Notes: generated by a model from the letters alone, not told the origin. Shown: positions 44,001 to 53,851, numbered from the stretch's first letter. The stretch: 64,000 bases of DNA from Favolaschia claudopus (GCA_037176885.1 JAWWNJ010000124.1:1-64000); one strand, 5' to 3'. Translations and numbers: made by a program.

Positions 44001-45347
44001 GATATGGAGTCTGTTACTTACCGCGGGGGTCCGACCGGAGTGCGTTCTTATTACATAATCTGTCAGAAGCTCCACCACGTGCTGCATACGTGTCGCCTGG
44101 CTCAGGCTTGTTGTCTAGATCTATAGAGCGACGTATCTCCTCTCGGGTACTCTTTCCGAGTCGTTATATTCAACCCGAATCCACATCCAACAGTTGATTA
44201 AAAGATGCGGCTCATTAATCAAGGATTATGTCCGGATAAGGCATACCTTGGTGATCCGACTTGATCCAGCAAGTTCCGGTCAATGATTGACATGGTATTG
44301 ATCAACCTCGGCCTTTTCCGTTGAACCTTCGTCGTTCTTCAATGACCATGTACGGTGGAACAAGAAGAAATGCTAGTAGAAGAATGGTCATTCAAAATGT
44401 GCTAAACTTAGGCTTTATGAACAGCCATAAGTACTGCTAGTTTATACCCTGCATAACTTTCATATGGAAGAATACGGTACTGAATACTTATTCCAAAATA
44501 TTTACGCTCGGCGTCACGCATCAGGGTGGTGCCGAGATGCCGTCGCGTGACATGATGGCTCGGTGAACGTTCCAAATTGGGTGATTCACTTTCGTAGGGG
44601 CGGCGCGTTGGTCGCGCTATATTGTCGTTCCAAAAGCTTTGCTACCTCGGTAATACGTGTCAATGTACTTGTATTTTAGTCTGAAAGCTTCACCCAATCG
44701 AAACGAGCCAAAATGAGGAGAATATATTGTGATTTTTCTGTATTTTCAACTGTGAGCCTCAGTTTTCGGCGGAATTTAGCGCGACATCTCTGCCAAGTAA
44801 CGTGTTCAAGCTCCTGTATGTTTACATGAGTCGTTTGAACGCAGAGAAGGTGTCCCGGGTACATCTAGTGGAGAAACAGTGAAGAGAACCCGCCGATTTC
44901 CTTTTCGGGATGTTCAACTTGGCTTTGACGCGAGTTTACGCCAAATATGCAGTCTCTTTCAACATTCTGAGGATACAGAATCATCAATTGGGTCTAGTGG
45001 ATTCTCCCCAAAGAGTGGTGAGAGCAGGGTGTGCCAGAATAAAGCACATCGAATTTATTTTGCTGCGTAAGTGAATGTGGAGAGCGTAAGTAGCGTAAGT
45101 ACTTACGCTGGGTGAATTTACGGTAAAGATCGTAAATTTTGTAAATCGGCCCTCGGCTAACGGTCTAGGGCTTTCCATACGCAGTATATGACGGTAATTC
45201 CATCACGCCGCTTAGCGTTGTGATCAAGATTTACTTTCTCAACTTACTGCGTCAGTCCGCGCGTTTCGAGTCATTGACGTGGTCTCTAGGCTCAAACAAA
45301 GTGCAGAACATGAAATCTGAGTGAAATGAAAATTTTTGAGCGAACGA
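44001..45347. other. No recognisable gene
   Basis: Short frames only. Neither domains nor terminal repeats were found. Confidence 0.3.
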
Positions 45348-45783
45348 CCCAATTACCATATATGGTAATCGAGCCACAGTGAATTTTTTCATGTGTTTTT
45401 TTACACCGCACTTTTCAGCGGTGAACCCTACAGGAAAATAAGCATCATAGGATGAAAGTACTTCTAAAGACGATCTCAGTCATATCTGACTTTACCTAGT
45501 TTGCTGCCGATTTGAGCCCGTAATAGTTGCTGTAAGATGGCCATTTTGGCCTAAAAATGCCAGATTTATTCAAAAATTGACCAAAATGACCATCTTCAAG
45601 CAGCCATTGCGGGTCCAAAACGTTAGGAATCTAGGTAAAGTAACATATGACTGAGGTCGTATGTGCGAGTACTTTCGACCTATGAAGACCGTTGTTCGGT
45701 GGGGTGTAGCACTGAAAAGTGCCCTGTTAATAAATCCCTTAAAAAATTCATTACACTCGAATTACTATATATGGTCATGGGGT
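45348..45783. mobile_element. Foldback element, almost entirely two inverted arms
   Basis: 436 bp in which the left half pairs with the right half at roughly 65-70 percent by eye. The terminal part is itself palindromic (ATTACCATATATGGTAAT). Paired blocks include GTGAATTTTTT/AAAAAATTCA, GCACTTTTCAG/CTGAAAAGTGC, GAAAGTACT/AGTACTTTC and TGGCCATTTTGG near the centre. No coding capacity. Confidence 0.75.
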
Positions 45784-45968
45784 AAGTTGCCTAAAAAAGT
45801 CATTTCACCCGTATTCCATGTCCAGAACTTTGTTTGCGTCAAAAGACGCACTGAATGCCCCAGAACCGCTTGGTGCAGTTTTAATGGCGGCCACTGTATA
45901 ATAGTATGGGCATAAAAGCATATTCTACGCTTTCAACAACGCGTCTTATTAACGTGTACGACACGCAA

Positions 45969-46205
45969 TGTTGAATTTCGGGCAGCAAGGTGCCGAGATC
46001 AATAAAGTGAGAATAGGTTTGCAATCACACTATGGTTAGATAGAATGTGTGTTAGGGTAAACAGATGCCCTACAATGTAGATTCAGTCTGGTATTTATAC
46101 TACAGTAGGTATTCTAGCTAATTCTACTAGGTTCTGTAAATGTGAGTCAAAAGAATATTCTAGAGAGTTCGCGAGGAGGTGCGTCACAGCCTCAGAATTC
46201 CAACA
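45969..46205 (-). repeat. 3' LTR of the gag-only element
   Basis: 237 bp. It ends TTCAACA at 45969 on the minus strand and begins TGTTGGAATTCTGAGGC at 46205. It has a short extra segment (AGATGCCCTACAA) relative to the 5' LTR. Confidence 0.88.
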
Positions 46206-46216
46206 CTCCCCCTTGA
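46206..46216 (-). promoter_or_regulatory. Polypurine tract of the gag-only element
   Basis: On the minus strand AAGGGGGAG directly precedes the 3' LTR, as expected for plus-strand priming. Confidence 0.7.
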
Positions 46217-46554
46217 CGCAACATCCGAGCTCTATCAAATCCAGCTCCCCCTGGAGCTCACAACCATGTCTAGATTCCCGAGTTGGCACAGTACACAGTG
46301 TTATGCAGCCATCATGGCACTGAGGACCATCTCCTCGCACCGGCTCGCACGTCCCCCATCAGACGGCATCACGCCTAACAGTTTCGCAGGACCTGTACGC
46401 TCGTAACCGTTACACGTTGGACTTTTCGGGTTTGGAAGATAAGCAGGGTGGATTGTGGGGATATTGGAAACGGCGGATCAATGAAGGCGGAAGAGTAAAT
46501 GTCGATTAAAAATTGGTTATAACGTAGGAGGGCGGCGAGGAAGGAATAAATGAA

Positions 46555-47394
46555 TTAGATCTCAAAAGCGAAGTCCTCATTGAGATCGTCGGCTTCGTCG
46601 TATTCGTCGTATTCTGCGTCGCTGTCGGCGTGAGCAACTGCCGCGACAGTATTGCTAGTGCGCGGTGATGGGAAATCACGCGAGAGGTGTCCGCGGCCGC
46701 CGCAGTTGAAACATTCAACGGGCTGCCTGCCTTTGGAAAAGGACACGGCTGATTTCTGCTTAGCGGGGTGACTGCGTTTGCGAGTCACCAGAGCGGCAGA
46801 CTTTGCTTCGGGGTCATTCTGACCACAACGACGAGCCTCCATCAAAATGGCGGCGTGAATTTTAGTTGGTTTCTTCAGCAGCTCGGCATCGAGTGCGGCT
46901 GATGAGACCCAAGAATCCCAATCGTCCGGCATGGACGTGAGAAGGGCGAGGGAGAAAACGGGGTCGGCGAGGGGATAGCCGTAGGTGCGGAGTTCCTCGG
47001 CATGGCTCTTCATAGAGCGCAAGTGCTCTTGAATGTCGGTGTCGCTCGTGGCGCGAGTGGAGAAGAGCTGGCGGATGGCAATGATGACACCAATGCCGCC
47101 GTCGGTCTCGTAGTTCTCCTTGAGCGTCGTCCAAGCTTCGAGCGCAGTCTTCGCGTTGCGCACATCAACAATGATGTGTGGAGCTACACGGGTACGGATC
47201 TGCGTGAGAGCGCGGCGATCGGCTTTGGCTGGGGACGGAGGTGATTGACTGTCGGCAGCGGTGGCGGCAGCTTCCGGTTGGACGTGATCATCAAGTCCCA
47301 TGTCGTTGAGTACGTCCTCAATTTGGACGGCCCAAGAGGCATAGTTCTCGACGCCGGTAAGAGGGTCGAGGGAGAGTCGGTAGGAGGAAGACAT
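46555..47394 (-). CDS. Copia-type gag protein with damaged zinc knuckle
   Basis: 279 residues from ATG 47394 (MSSSYRLSLDPLTGVENYAS) to TGA at 46555. The UBN2/gag region includes YASWAVQIEDVLNDMG, NAKTALEAWTTLKENYE, IRQLFSTRATSDTDIQEHL and LLTSMPDDWDSW. Near residue 230 a nucleic-acid-binding knuckle reads CFNCGGRGHLSRDF: the pattern C-x2-C-x4-H-x4-C has Phe in place of the last Cys. The C-terminus is acidic (DAEYDEYDEADDLNEDFAF). Gag forms the particle that packages element RNA in the cytoplasm. The frame is otherwise intact. No protease motif follows. The start fits its position about 70 bp inside the 5' LTR. Confidence 0.85.
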   Translation of the reverse strand: MSSSYRLSLDPLTGVENYASWAVQIEDVLNDMGLDDHVQPEAAATAADSQSPPSPAKADRRALTQIRTRVAPHIIVDVRNAKTALEAWTTLKENYETDGGIGVIIAIRQLFSTRATSDTDIQEHLRSMKSHAEELRTYGYPLADPVFSLALLTSMPDDWDSWVSSAALDAELLKKPTKIHAAILMEARRCGQNDPEAKSAALVTRKRSHPAKQKSAVSFSKGRQPVECFNCGGRGHLSRDFPSPRTSNTVAAVAHADSDAEYDEYDEADDLNEDFAFEI

Positions 47395-47462
47395 GATGGG
47401 AGAGGGTGGAGGGAAGCGAGTAGCGTAGCCGGGTTATCGGAGGCGATTCCGAGATCTGTTTG

Positions 47463-47690
47463 TGTTGAATTTCGGGCGGCAAGGTGCCGAGATCAATAAA
47501 GTGAGAATAGGTTTGCAATCACACTATGGTTAGATAGAATGTGTGTTAGGGTAAACACACTGTAGATTCAGTCTGGTATTTATACTACAGTAGGTATTCT
47601 AGCTAATTCTACTAGGTTCTGTAAATGTGAGTCAAAAGAATATTCTAGAGAGTTCGCGAGGAGGTGCGTCACAGCCTCAGAATTCCAACA
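47463..47690 (-). repeat. 5' LTR of the gag-only element
   Basis: 228 bp, TGTTGGAATTCTGAGGC (47690) to GAAATTCAACA (47463), near-identical to the 3' LTR. I did not find an obvious primer-binding site next to it; the initiator-tRNA-like GGTTATGGGCCC of the other two elements is absent. Confidence 0.88.
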
Positions 47691-49279
47691 CGCAAATCGG
47701 CCAACTTACATCATTCCATCAAAACAACACTGAAGAGCAATATGGGACTCGCGCGTGTGCAGACCCGTACCTACGCCCAGGATTAGGCTTAGTAGATGTA
47801 TATGAGCATTCCAGCCTATCTTCTGAGTATGGGAGCCCGTTTTCGACCCCAAATAATTACTTTTTTGTGAAAACCTCGTGATTTGGAATGTGCTGCTTCC
47901 TCAGCTTCAGTAGGGATTTGAAGGAACGTTCCTGATGTCAATATTGCGTGATTTATGAATATAGAGTACATTTTGACCCTATATACAGGAGTCCTAGCTC
48001 TTAAAGGGCATGCAGAAGTGACAAACAAGCCACTGATCCCAACTGAGTCCAATTTTCTTTCTCAAGAGCCATCAACTCAATAGAGAGTCGTTCCCCCCCA
48101 ATACCTCTCTTAGTATGAGCTAGATGATGAGTTGTTGGGTCCAGAAATATAGCTGTATTGTTCCTTGAGCTCAGCAATGCACCCTGTATGTATATTGCCT
48201 TGTTTCTCACGAAAAAGGGCTTTAAAAACATTGTTTTCTTTCCAGCAGGTAACTATAGACTCAATGGCCTTGTCAATCTAAATGGTCTTCCAATTAGAGC
48301 ACCCAACATGCAGGAGCGCGCGAGGGTGCAGCTTGTTTCCTAAACAGGCAACAGATTGACAGCTGATGGGATTGTGATGCGGCCTCGGCGATTTACCGTG
48401 ACGTGACATATTTACTGATCAAAACGTAAATATAAGCAGATAAAGAGACTTCATTCGGAATTAACGTTTCATTTAATATACAAACTAATCTTCCGAATAC
48501 GTACCAAAATTACTTACATCCTTATACAAGAGTAGCTCTTCGTAGTACATAGTAGCTTGATAGATTTCTCGGTGGATTCTAATTTGCAGCTGTTTTGCAC
48601 TGTTTGTTGCAATAAATGACTGCATTTCCAATTTTCTTGAAGTTCAAGAACATGCCCTCGGACGGTAGGTCATACTTGAGGATCCATTTCAGTCCCTCAC
48701 TGCTCGAAATCTCTGATTGCATCAATTTCCTGTCATCATTGGACTGGTTCAATTTCAACCATCCCTCCTGCACGGACCCAATTAATCGCGTGGCCGTTCA
48801 AAGATGCTAAGAGCAAAGAATTTAGCTACAGTCTTGGTTAATTTCTAATCAATCACAGTGCTGAACCCTATCACCTACACATTCAATATACTTTTATCCC
48901 AGAGTAGGCCTCCATGGCTTAGGGGCCGAAGAGTTTTCCAGATTGTAGACTTGTTGACCACCCTTACTAGCCAAAGCAAGTGTGCAAAAACATTTAAATA
49001 GATCACATGTGCAAGCTAGAGGTAATCGAAAGTGGTCTGGAAGGGCAGTTGCTAAGATTTCCGTTGAACAATGAGCAGAAGTTGAAAAACACAGGTGAAT
49101 TTCAAGCTATTGCCAAAATTGCGCTGGCTCTGAAGAGCGTCAGGAAGAGAGGTTGCCCACAACAACTTGTGTAGGTTTAAGGAATATCCCGACGTATTTT
49201 TCAAACTCGAAGTCTTGGAGAAATATCACGTGGTCGCGAAGCAATCGTCGGATTAACGGTTACTTTTGTCAATACCGAG
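47691..49279. other. No recognisable gene
   Basis: Short frames only; no repeat structure recognised. Confidence 0.3.
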
Positions 49280-49336
49280 TAGTTGCCTAAAGATAGATTT
49301 TAGGTTTGGCTCGCTCGCTTCCCGTTTGTTTCGACA
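49280..49336 (-). repeat. Fragment of the 10.2-kb Copia LTR, inverted
   Basis: On the minus strand this is the first ~57 bases of the Copia LTR (TGTCGAAACAAACGGGAAGC onward to CTTTAGGCAACTA), with one visible mismatch to 10211. The rest of the LTR is missing. Confidence 0.75.
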
Positions 49337-49547
49337 TTGCAGACACTGGGATCGAAACTGCAAAATTTATAGTCCAACCACGGATACAAGGACATCTCAA
49401 AGTTGTCTCAAAGCATAGGCAAAGGGGGAAGAGAGGAGCAAGCATTCATTGAGCAACACAAAGTATATAGGTAGCCAGTATTGTTAATATTTAAGTAGGT
49501 GTGTGTGCAACCGGGTATTTCTGGTTGCCGGACATCTATCTTGTGTA

Positions 49548-49977
49548 AGGTAGAAGACACGCAAATACGGACAACCCTCCAAATCGGGACATAAACCGAT
49601 GATGTGGTCCTTTTCCCCCCATTTTGCGCAGATATGCCAAATCGGCTTCCAACATCTTGTGCAGAAGTCTCGATTGTGATAAGAACCATGTCCAAACTGT
49701 GTTGCGGGGCAGGGAAAAAAGTTATATCCAAATCTTGTGTCAGGATCAGTCTTGATGTGTCAAGTTTCACACGACTACTTGCCACTTCCAGCGGTGAATA
49801 ACTTTGTCAATTCTGAAGCTGAAGTAAAATGGTTTGGTAGTAACATATACAGGATGGGTCTCTACAATATGTTGGGAGCCGATTTTGTAAATTGTTCCTT
49901 AAATCTGGGGAAAGGACCAGTCTGATGAAAATCTTGTCCAATCTTCCCGATTTGGAGTATTTGCGTGTCGTCTACCT
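49548..49977. mobile_element. TIR element inserted in the 5' LTR
   Basis: The ends share AGGTAGA(A/C)GACACGCAAATAC and, after a gap, TCCAAATCGGGA, inverted. The 3' LTR lacks this segment, reading continuously through the same point (ATCTATCTTATGTACTC), which proves it is an insertion. No transposase. Exact target duplication not resolved. Confidence 0.75.
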
Positions 49978-50047
49978 GTCATATCCATGTACAGTAGGGT
50001 AGTGATCTAATTATTCTGTTGTCTCGTTTTTGCGCCCACCTTCAAGA

Positions 50048-50059
50048 GGTTATGGGCCC
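50048..50059 (+). promoter_or_regulatory. Primer-binding site of the second gag-only element
   Basis: GGTTATGGGCCC follows the 5' LTR directly. It matches the half-tRNA (initiator Met, anticodon arm) primer site of copia-type elements. Confidence 0.7.
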
Positions 50060-50309
50060 CGCCCACTGCGCCCAATCTTTGTTGTCTGCGTCTTCTGTGT
50101 CCTCTTCCGTGTTCCTCACCCACCTTGTCTCCGGGATCGTGCCGTCTCGCCCGCAGGATCTGCTTGAGCGCCTCTGAGCCTCCCAAGACGTTTCACACGG
50201 GTTTTTGTAGCCGCCACTGCTGCTTTGAAGTCGAGCCCCGCGTGTCTCCCCTACCACTGTCTTTACACCACCACTCCCCTCACTCCTTTCCTCCCCATCC
50301 TTCTTCACC

Positions 50310-51475
50310 ATGTCCACCACGAACAACGCTGTTTTCTCTCGTGTCGCCCACTTTTTCGGGCTCTAACTGAACGTCGTTCGCTAAGGACGTCCAGAACTAC
50401 TTCAGGCTGGAGGAGAGTTGGGAGATAGTCAGTGGGACGAAGCCCCGGCCGACGGATGCGACCGAGGCCGCCGCATGGGATAAAGCAAACAACCGTGCAT
50501 ATCCCCTGCTCTACTTCCTCCTCGAGGCCGACTATCGTGGCACCATTGCCGACGTCTCCACCGGCTCTGCTGCCTGGGCTCTGCTCAAACGAGAGTATCA
50601 GAGCGATACCCCCAGTCTCCGCCTCGCCCTCCGCAGCGAGCTCTACAACCTTCGTCACGACCCCGCCAAAGGCGTTGCCGTCTACATCGACGCTGTCCTC
50701 TCCATCGTGCGACAGCTCAAGGCCCTCGGCCATGAGATGAGCAGCAGCAAGGTCACCGACTTCTCTTCATCCCTCCTTCGCTGTCATCCGTTCCTCCCTC
50801 TCCACCACCGTCCCGACTCCCAAGCTCCACGACATCATAGCGCGGATCAAAGCTTTCGAGATGGAGGAAACCGTCAACAAGAACCTCAAGACGGAGGATG
50901 AATACGATCCCCTTGCTCCCGAGCCAGTCGCCATGGCCGCTGCTCGCGATCGCAAGCGCAACAAGGACGCCTTCGATTGGGGCAACCCCAAGGATGCGAA
51001 CGGTGTCTGCTACCGTTGCGGACGCGCCGGTCACATCGCCCGACGCTGTGTTGCTGACATGCCCGCCGACGTAAAGAATAAGATCTTGAACGCGACCGCC
51101 GCTTGGTCAGTCGACTCAGACGACGAATATGATGTCGCCGTAGTCGCTCACGCTCCCGACGTCGACATCGTCCTCCCTGGCGCTGCTTCCGCCACCGACG
51201 AGGTTATCCTCTTCAATGAGGATCCCATCGTGATCTCGTCTGCCGCTGCCGCTGTCGAGCTTGAGGGGGAAGAGAAAAGTTCGACATGGGAACCGTCGCA
51301 AGGTGAAAACTACTCCCTCTGTCGCGGTCTAGCGCATTTGCCCAGTCTTCGCGCGAGGGGGTGTGTTAAAATATTTAGGTGTGCGCGCTCTTCTGTGCAC
51401 CGGGTATTCCTGGTTGCCGGACATCTATCTTATGTACTCTCGGTCACATCCATGTACAGTAGGGTAGTGATCTAA
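50310..51475 (+). pseudogene. Copia-type gag, decayed
   Basis: Starts at ATG 50310 (MSTTNNAVFSRV). One frame change near 50345 leads into PTFSGSN, then a TGA at 50368-50370, then TSFAKDVQNYFRLEESWEIV. A second frame change near 50760 leads into the region HPSFAVIRSSLSTTVPTPKL. Further on: LKREYQSDTPSLRLALRSEL, and an intact CCHC knuckle CYRCGRAGHIARRC at 51009-51050. The C-terminal part is Ala/Asp/Glu-rich and runs into the 3' LTR. Position and motifs identify a gag protein; the stop where Trp would fit (TGG to TGA) and the frame changes make it non-functional. No protease or reverse transcriptase follows. Confidence 0.8.
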
Positions 51476-51483
51476 TTATTAGC

Positions 51484-51692
51484 CTGTTTGCGATGCAGCC
51501 ATTGAATGGCTAATGGCTAAACAAGTGTCCAAATTCCGACGTATTGACAAAAGATACCCCCAGTCCGAGTACTCGACTTCATTCCAGGCAGCTCTTCTTA
51601 ACTTCTACATGAAAGTTTGGTCCATCAAAGTCTCCTAATGCGGAAATCGGTAGCCATTCAATGGCTCCAATGGCTCTTCGCAAACCCTCTAT
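51484..51692. mobile_element. TIR element inserted in the 3' LTR
   Basis: About 209 bp. It starts AGCCTGTTTGCGATGCAGCC and its right end is an inverted, diverged copy (AGAGGGTTTGCGAAGAGCC on the minus strand), with further inverted GCCATTGAATGGCTA words. The 5' LTR reads CTAATTATTCTGTTGTC across the same point, so this is a later insertion with ATT on both sides. A right-end fragment of the same family is at 2064. Confidence 0.72.
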
Positions 51693-51769
51693 TCTGTTGT
51701 CTCGTTTTTGCGCCCACCTTCAAGAAGTATCTACTCTATCCATCCATAGGGCATGAGGTTGAAGCAAAG

Positions 51770-51983
51770 TTTCAGCGTGGAACTGCCAGTTTCGGAGTTT
51801 CGGAGCACAGTCCGAAGTCACATGACACTGACAGCTGGATATCCGAAGCTCGAGGCAAAGCTCGAGGAAAGGCCCGCACAGTGCTTACAGCTGTGCTTAC
51901 AAAGCACCCAGTCATTTTGTAGGCATCTGCATTTTGGAGCCCTATATACCGATGAATGGGGAAGCTTCCCCATTAAATTTGCG
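51770..51983 (+). repeat. Dispersed repeat, copy 1
   Basis: Colinear with 56500-56705: CACAGTCCGAAG(G)TCACATG, GCATCTGCATTTTGGAGCC, ATACCGATGAATGGGGAAGC. It contains the 14-bp palindrome GGGGAAGCTTCCCC (51958-51971). It truncates the tyrosine-recombinase frame. Confidence 0.7.
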
Positions 51984-52297
51984 ACGTACGGCAGCGCCTC
52001 TTAATCTCTTGCAGCCCTGCAAGGTGCGAGCCATGAGCATGGATTTCCGCACATCACGCACATTGGGGAAGTGAGGCTCCAGCTCGTTGCAGATCCCAGA
52101 AAGGTACGAGTCGACTGAACGGGGATTAATGTGATGGCACATGAAAACCACGAAGAAGCTGACTGTGTCGGGAGTGGGTTCAACAGAGAAGTTGTGGAGG
52201 CGACAAAGTTCGATGTAAGAGTTGAGGGCGGAACCATATGTATGTGCGGAGGAGGTGTCAATAGCGGCACCAAGAGCAACAGCGCGTTTGTGCACTA

Positions 52298-52667
52298 CTG
52301 TACCTCCCTGTATGGAGGCAACCGTCACGGTAACGGTGGGGTCGGTTGTGTTGCCTCTTTTTGAGGTGGTCACGGTCACGATTGAGGCCGTTGCCTTGAA
52401 AAAATCGTGACGCAACACGAAAAAAAAAGTTTTTGGCCTGGGAACATACACAGGTGAGTCTGTGCTTACCTTTTGTGCTGCTTATTGGCCGACATCCCTC
52501 GAAATTGTAGTGAATTCAACGATTTGATGGCTTCTTCACGATTTTTTTGAACCAGACGGTTGCCTCCTTTGGCAACGGTCACGGCTCACGGCGGGTCGGT
52601 TGCCTGAAAATGAGGCAACCGTTTTGTCACGGTCCCTTGCTGGTTGCTTCCATACAGGGAGGTACAG
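52298..52667. mobile_element. Mariner-type MITE inside the recombinase frame
   Basis: 370 bp with inverted ends CTGTACCTCCCTGTATGGA(G/A)GCAACC and TA on both sides (52296-52297, 52668-52669). Subterminal CGGTCACGG/GTCACGGT words are frequent. Removing it and one TA restores an open recombinase frame across the site. Confidence 0.85.
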
Positions 52668-52711
52668 TAATTGCTCCAACGTCCAGGCTTGCCGTTGAGG
52701 TTGCCGGATTT

Positions 52712-53048
52712 TAAACTCGCGCCGGGAACTTTGTCACAAATGTGACGCTGTCACCAGTTCCCGGCGGTTCCCGCGCCCCATTTGATGGATCGTCTTTCCT
52801 GTATCAGAGAAGGGCCGGGAAGGCCTCGCGGCAAGCGCTGGCACCACGCAGTGGGCCTCCGCGGCGAGCGGGAAGCCCCGGGATGCCAATTTCGCTGGGA
52901 GTTCACCTGAAACGGTGTCTGGAGGAAACAAATCTAATTACTTTGAGGCAAGGTTCCTGTACCCAGTAAGTGCAGGAAAAGGTCGAAAGAGCGCGAGCGC
53001 GTGGGAACGTGATGTCACATGTGACAAAACTTCCCGGCGCGGGTTTGA
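52712..53048. mobile_element. TIR element inside the tyrosine-recombinase retroelement
   Basis: About 337 bp with inverted ends AAAC(T/C)CGCGCCGGGAA followed by TTTGTCACA(A/T)...TGTGAC. Bypassing it keeps one open frame between the RNase H side and the recombinase side. Its target duplication could not be fixed. Confidence 0.65.
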
Positions 53049-53724
53049 TGTCCGAGGTTGCCTGGACGGAACTCGCGAGTGAATCATAATTTTGCAGCCC
53101 CCAGCGGCTCTTGAGGGGGTTCAAAATTGTGGATGTTGAGACCGGGAGCGGCCTGGATAGCAGTGGAGAACCAAGTGCGAGAAATAGCATCTGCGACTAC
53201 ATTCTCATGCCCGGGGACATGCAGAACACGGAGATCGACACGATGCGCCAAAAGGTCATCGACAGCCGTACGCAGAAGCAGATCATACTCTGGCCCCGCA
53301 CTCAGCGAATTGAAAATGTCGACAGTGTTCTGGTTGTCCGTAAAGATTGTTAAGCGGCGCTTCCGTTCAGTGGGTGACCTTGGTACTAGGGAACAGTACC
53401 ACCTCAATGCGGAAACGGCACACAACGCTTCAAAAAAGAAGATGGTATCTTTGGGGGCTTGCAAAGGAACGAGTGCAAAGAATTCCAGCAGGAGCTCGGG
53501 AATCCAATACCCCATTCCCCCCAACGACGCATCACAGTATATTGTTGCGTTGGCCTCAGTAAGCGGGTTCCAATCTAACGCCTCGAAAAGAAGCACACCA
53601 TCAGATTGCCTGAGGTGATCGCAGCGTTAATGTAGATGAGGGCATGCTGGTTGGACTTCTCGGACATTTTGTAGTCGACATTCTCAAAACCGCGGAGGTT
53701 ATTGAAAGTGTGTAAAAGGAAGAA

Positions 53725-53790
53725 TGCACTGGTCGAGGATCGAACTCGAGACTTCCCTTATATTGTGGTGGCTCTACCAACTGAGCTACC
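53725..53790 (-). pseudogene. tRNA-like sequence (SINE head or tRNA pseudogene)
   Basis: On the minus strand GGTAGCTCAGTTGGTAGAGC gives a perfect A box and D arm, and TCGAGTTCGATCCTCGA gives a perfect B box and T arm. The anticodon stem does not pair, and the 5' acceptor strand is replaced by sequence from the foldback family of 8.2 kb, so it is not a working tRNA. Intact A and B boxes could still promote RNA polymerase III transcription (inference). Confidence 0.55.
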
Positions 53791-53851
53791 TGGTATCTGT
53801 TGTTGCGGAGATCTGAGCGGTCAAAAAGCGACCTGGGTCGCTCACACAAAC
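53789..53851 (+). repeat. Right half of the 8.2-kb foldback family
   Basis: ACCTGGTATCTGTTGTTGCG through the palindrome AGCGACCTGGGTCGCT to CACACAAA matches 8358-8420 with few changes. The left half is absent and replaced by the tRNA-like sequence. Confidence 0.75.

Larger units (their letters stand above)
45969..47690 (-). mobile_element. gag-only LTR retrotransposon (TR-GAG type)
   Basis: Two LTRs (45969-46205, 47463-47690) with TGTTGG...CAACA ends and a perfect 5-bp target duplication CGCAA (45964-45968, 47691-47695). The internal part is 1.26 kb and codes only for a Copia-type gag on the minus strand. Protease, integrase and reverse transcriptase are absent, so it must rely on a Copia element in trans. 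The LTRs differ by a gap of about 9 bp and about one substitution. Confidence 0.88.
49482..51725 (+). mobile_element. Second gag-only LTR retrotransposon, with insertions in both LTRs
   Basis: The LTRs start TGTTAA(T/A)AT and end CACCTTCAAGA; the target duplication AGTAT is perfect (49477-49481, 51726-51730). The 5' LTR (49482-50047) contains a ~430-bp TIR insertion and the 3' LTR (51364-51725) a different ~209-bp insertion. Only a gag-like frame lies between, so this is a second TR-GAG type element, unrelated in LTR sequence to the one at 46-47.7 kb. Confidence 0.82.
51984..53716 (-). pseudogene. Tyrosine-recombinase retroelement (DIRS/Ngaro-like) fragment
   Basis: Read from 53716 downward. 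End of the reverse transcriptase/connection (YKMSEKSNQHALIYINAAIT, then a break, then LLFEALDWNPLTEANA). RNase H with IYCDASLGGMGYW, FFEALCAVSALRW, IFTDNQNTVDIF and VPGHENVVADAISR. After two later insertions comes the N-terminal (SAM-like) half of a tyrosine recombinase: TLEQLVHKRAVALGAAI, SSAHTYGSALNSYIELCRLH, SVDSYLSGICNELEPHFPNV. The catalytic R-H-R-Y half is missing because a dispersed repeat begins at 51983. RT-RNase H followed by a tyrosine recombinase is the order in fungal DIRS/Ngaro-type elements. Frame changes at about 53600 and about 53090 confirm decay. Confidence 0.75.

Noticed and set aside
53725..53790. Functional tRNA gene
   Set aside because: A and B boxes are perfect, but the anticodon stem and acceptor stem do not pair.
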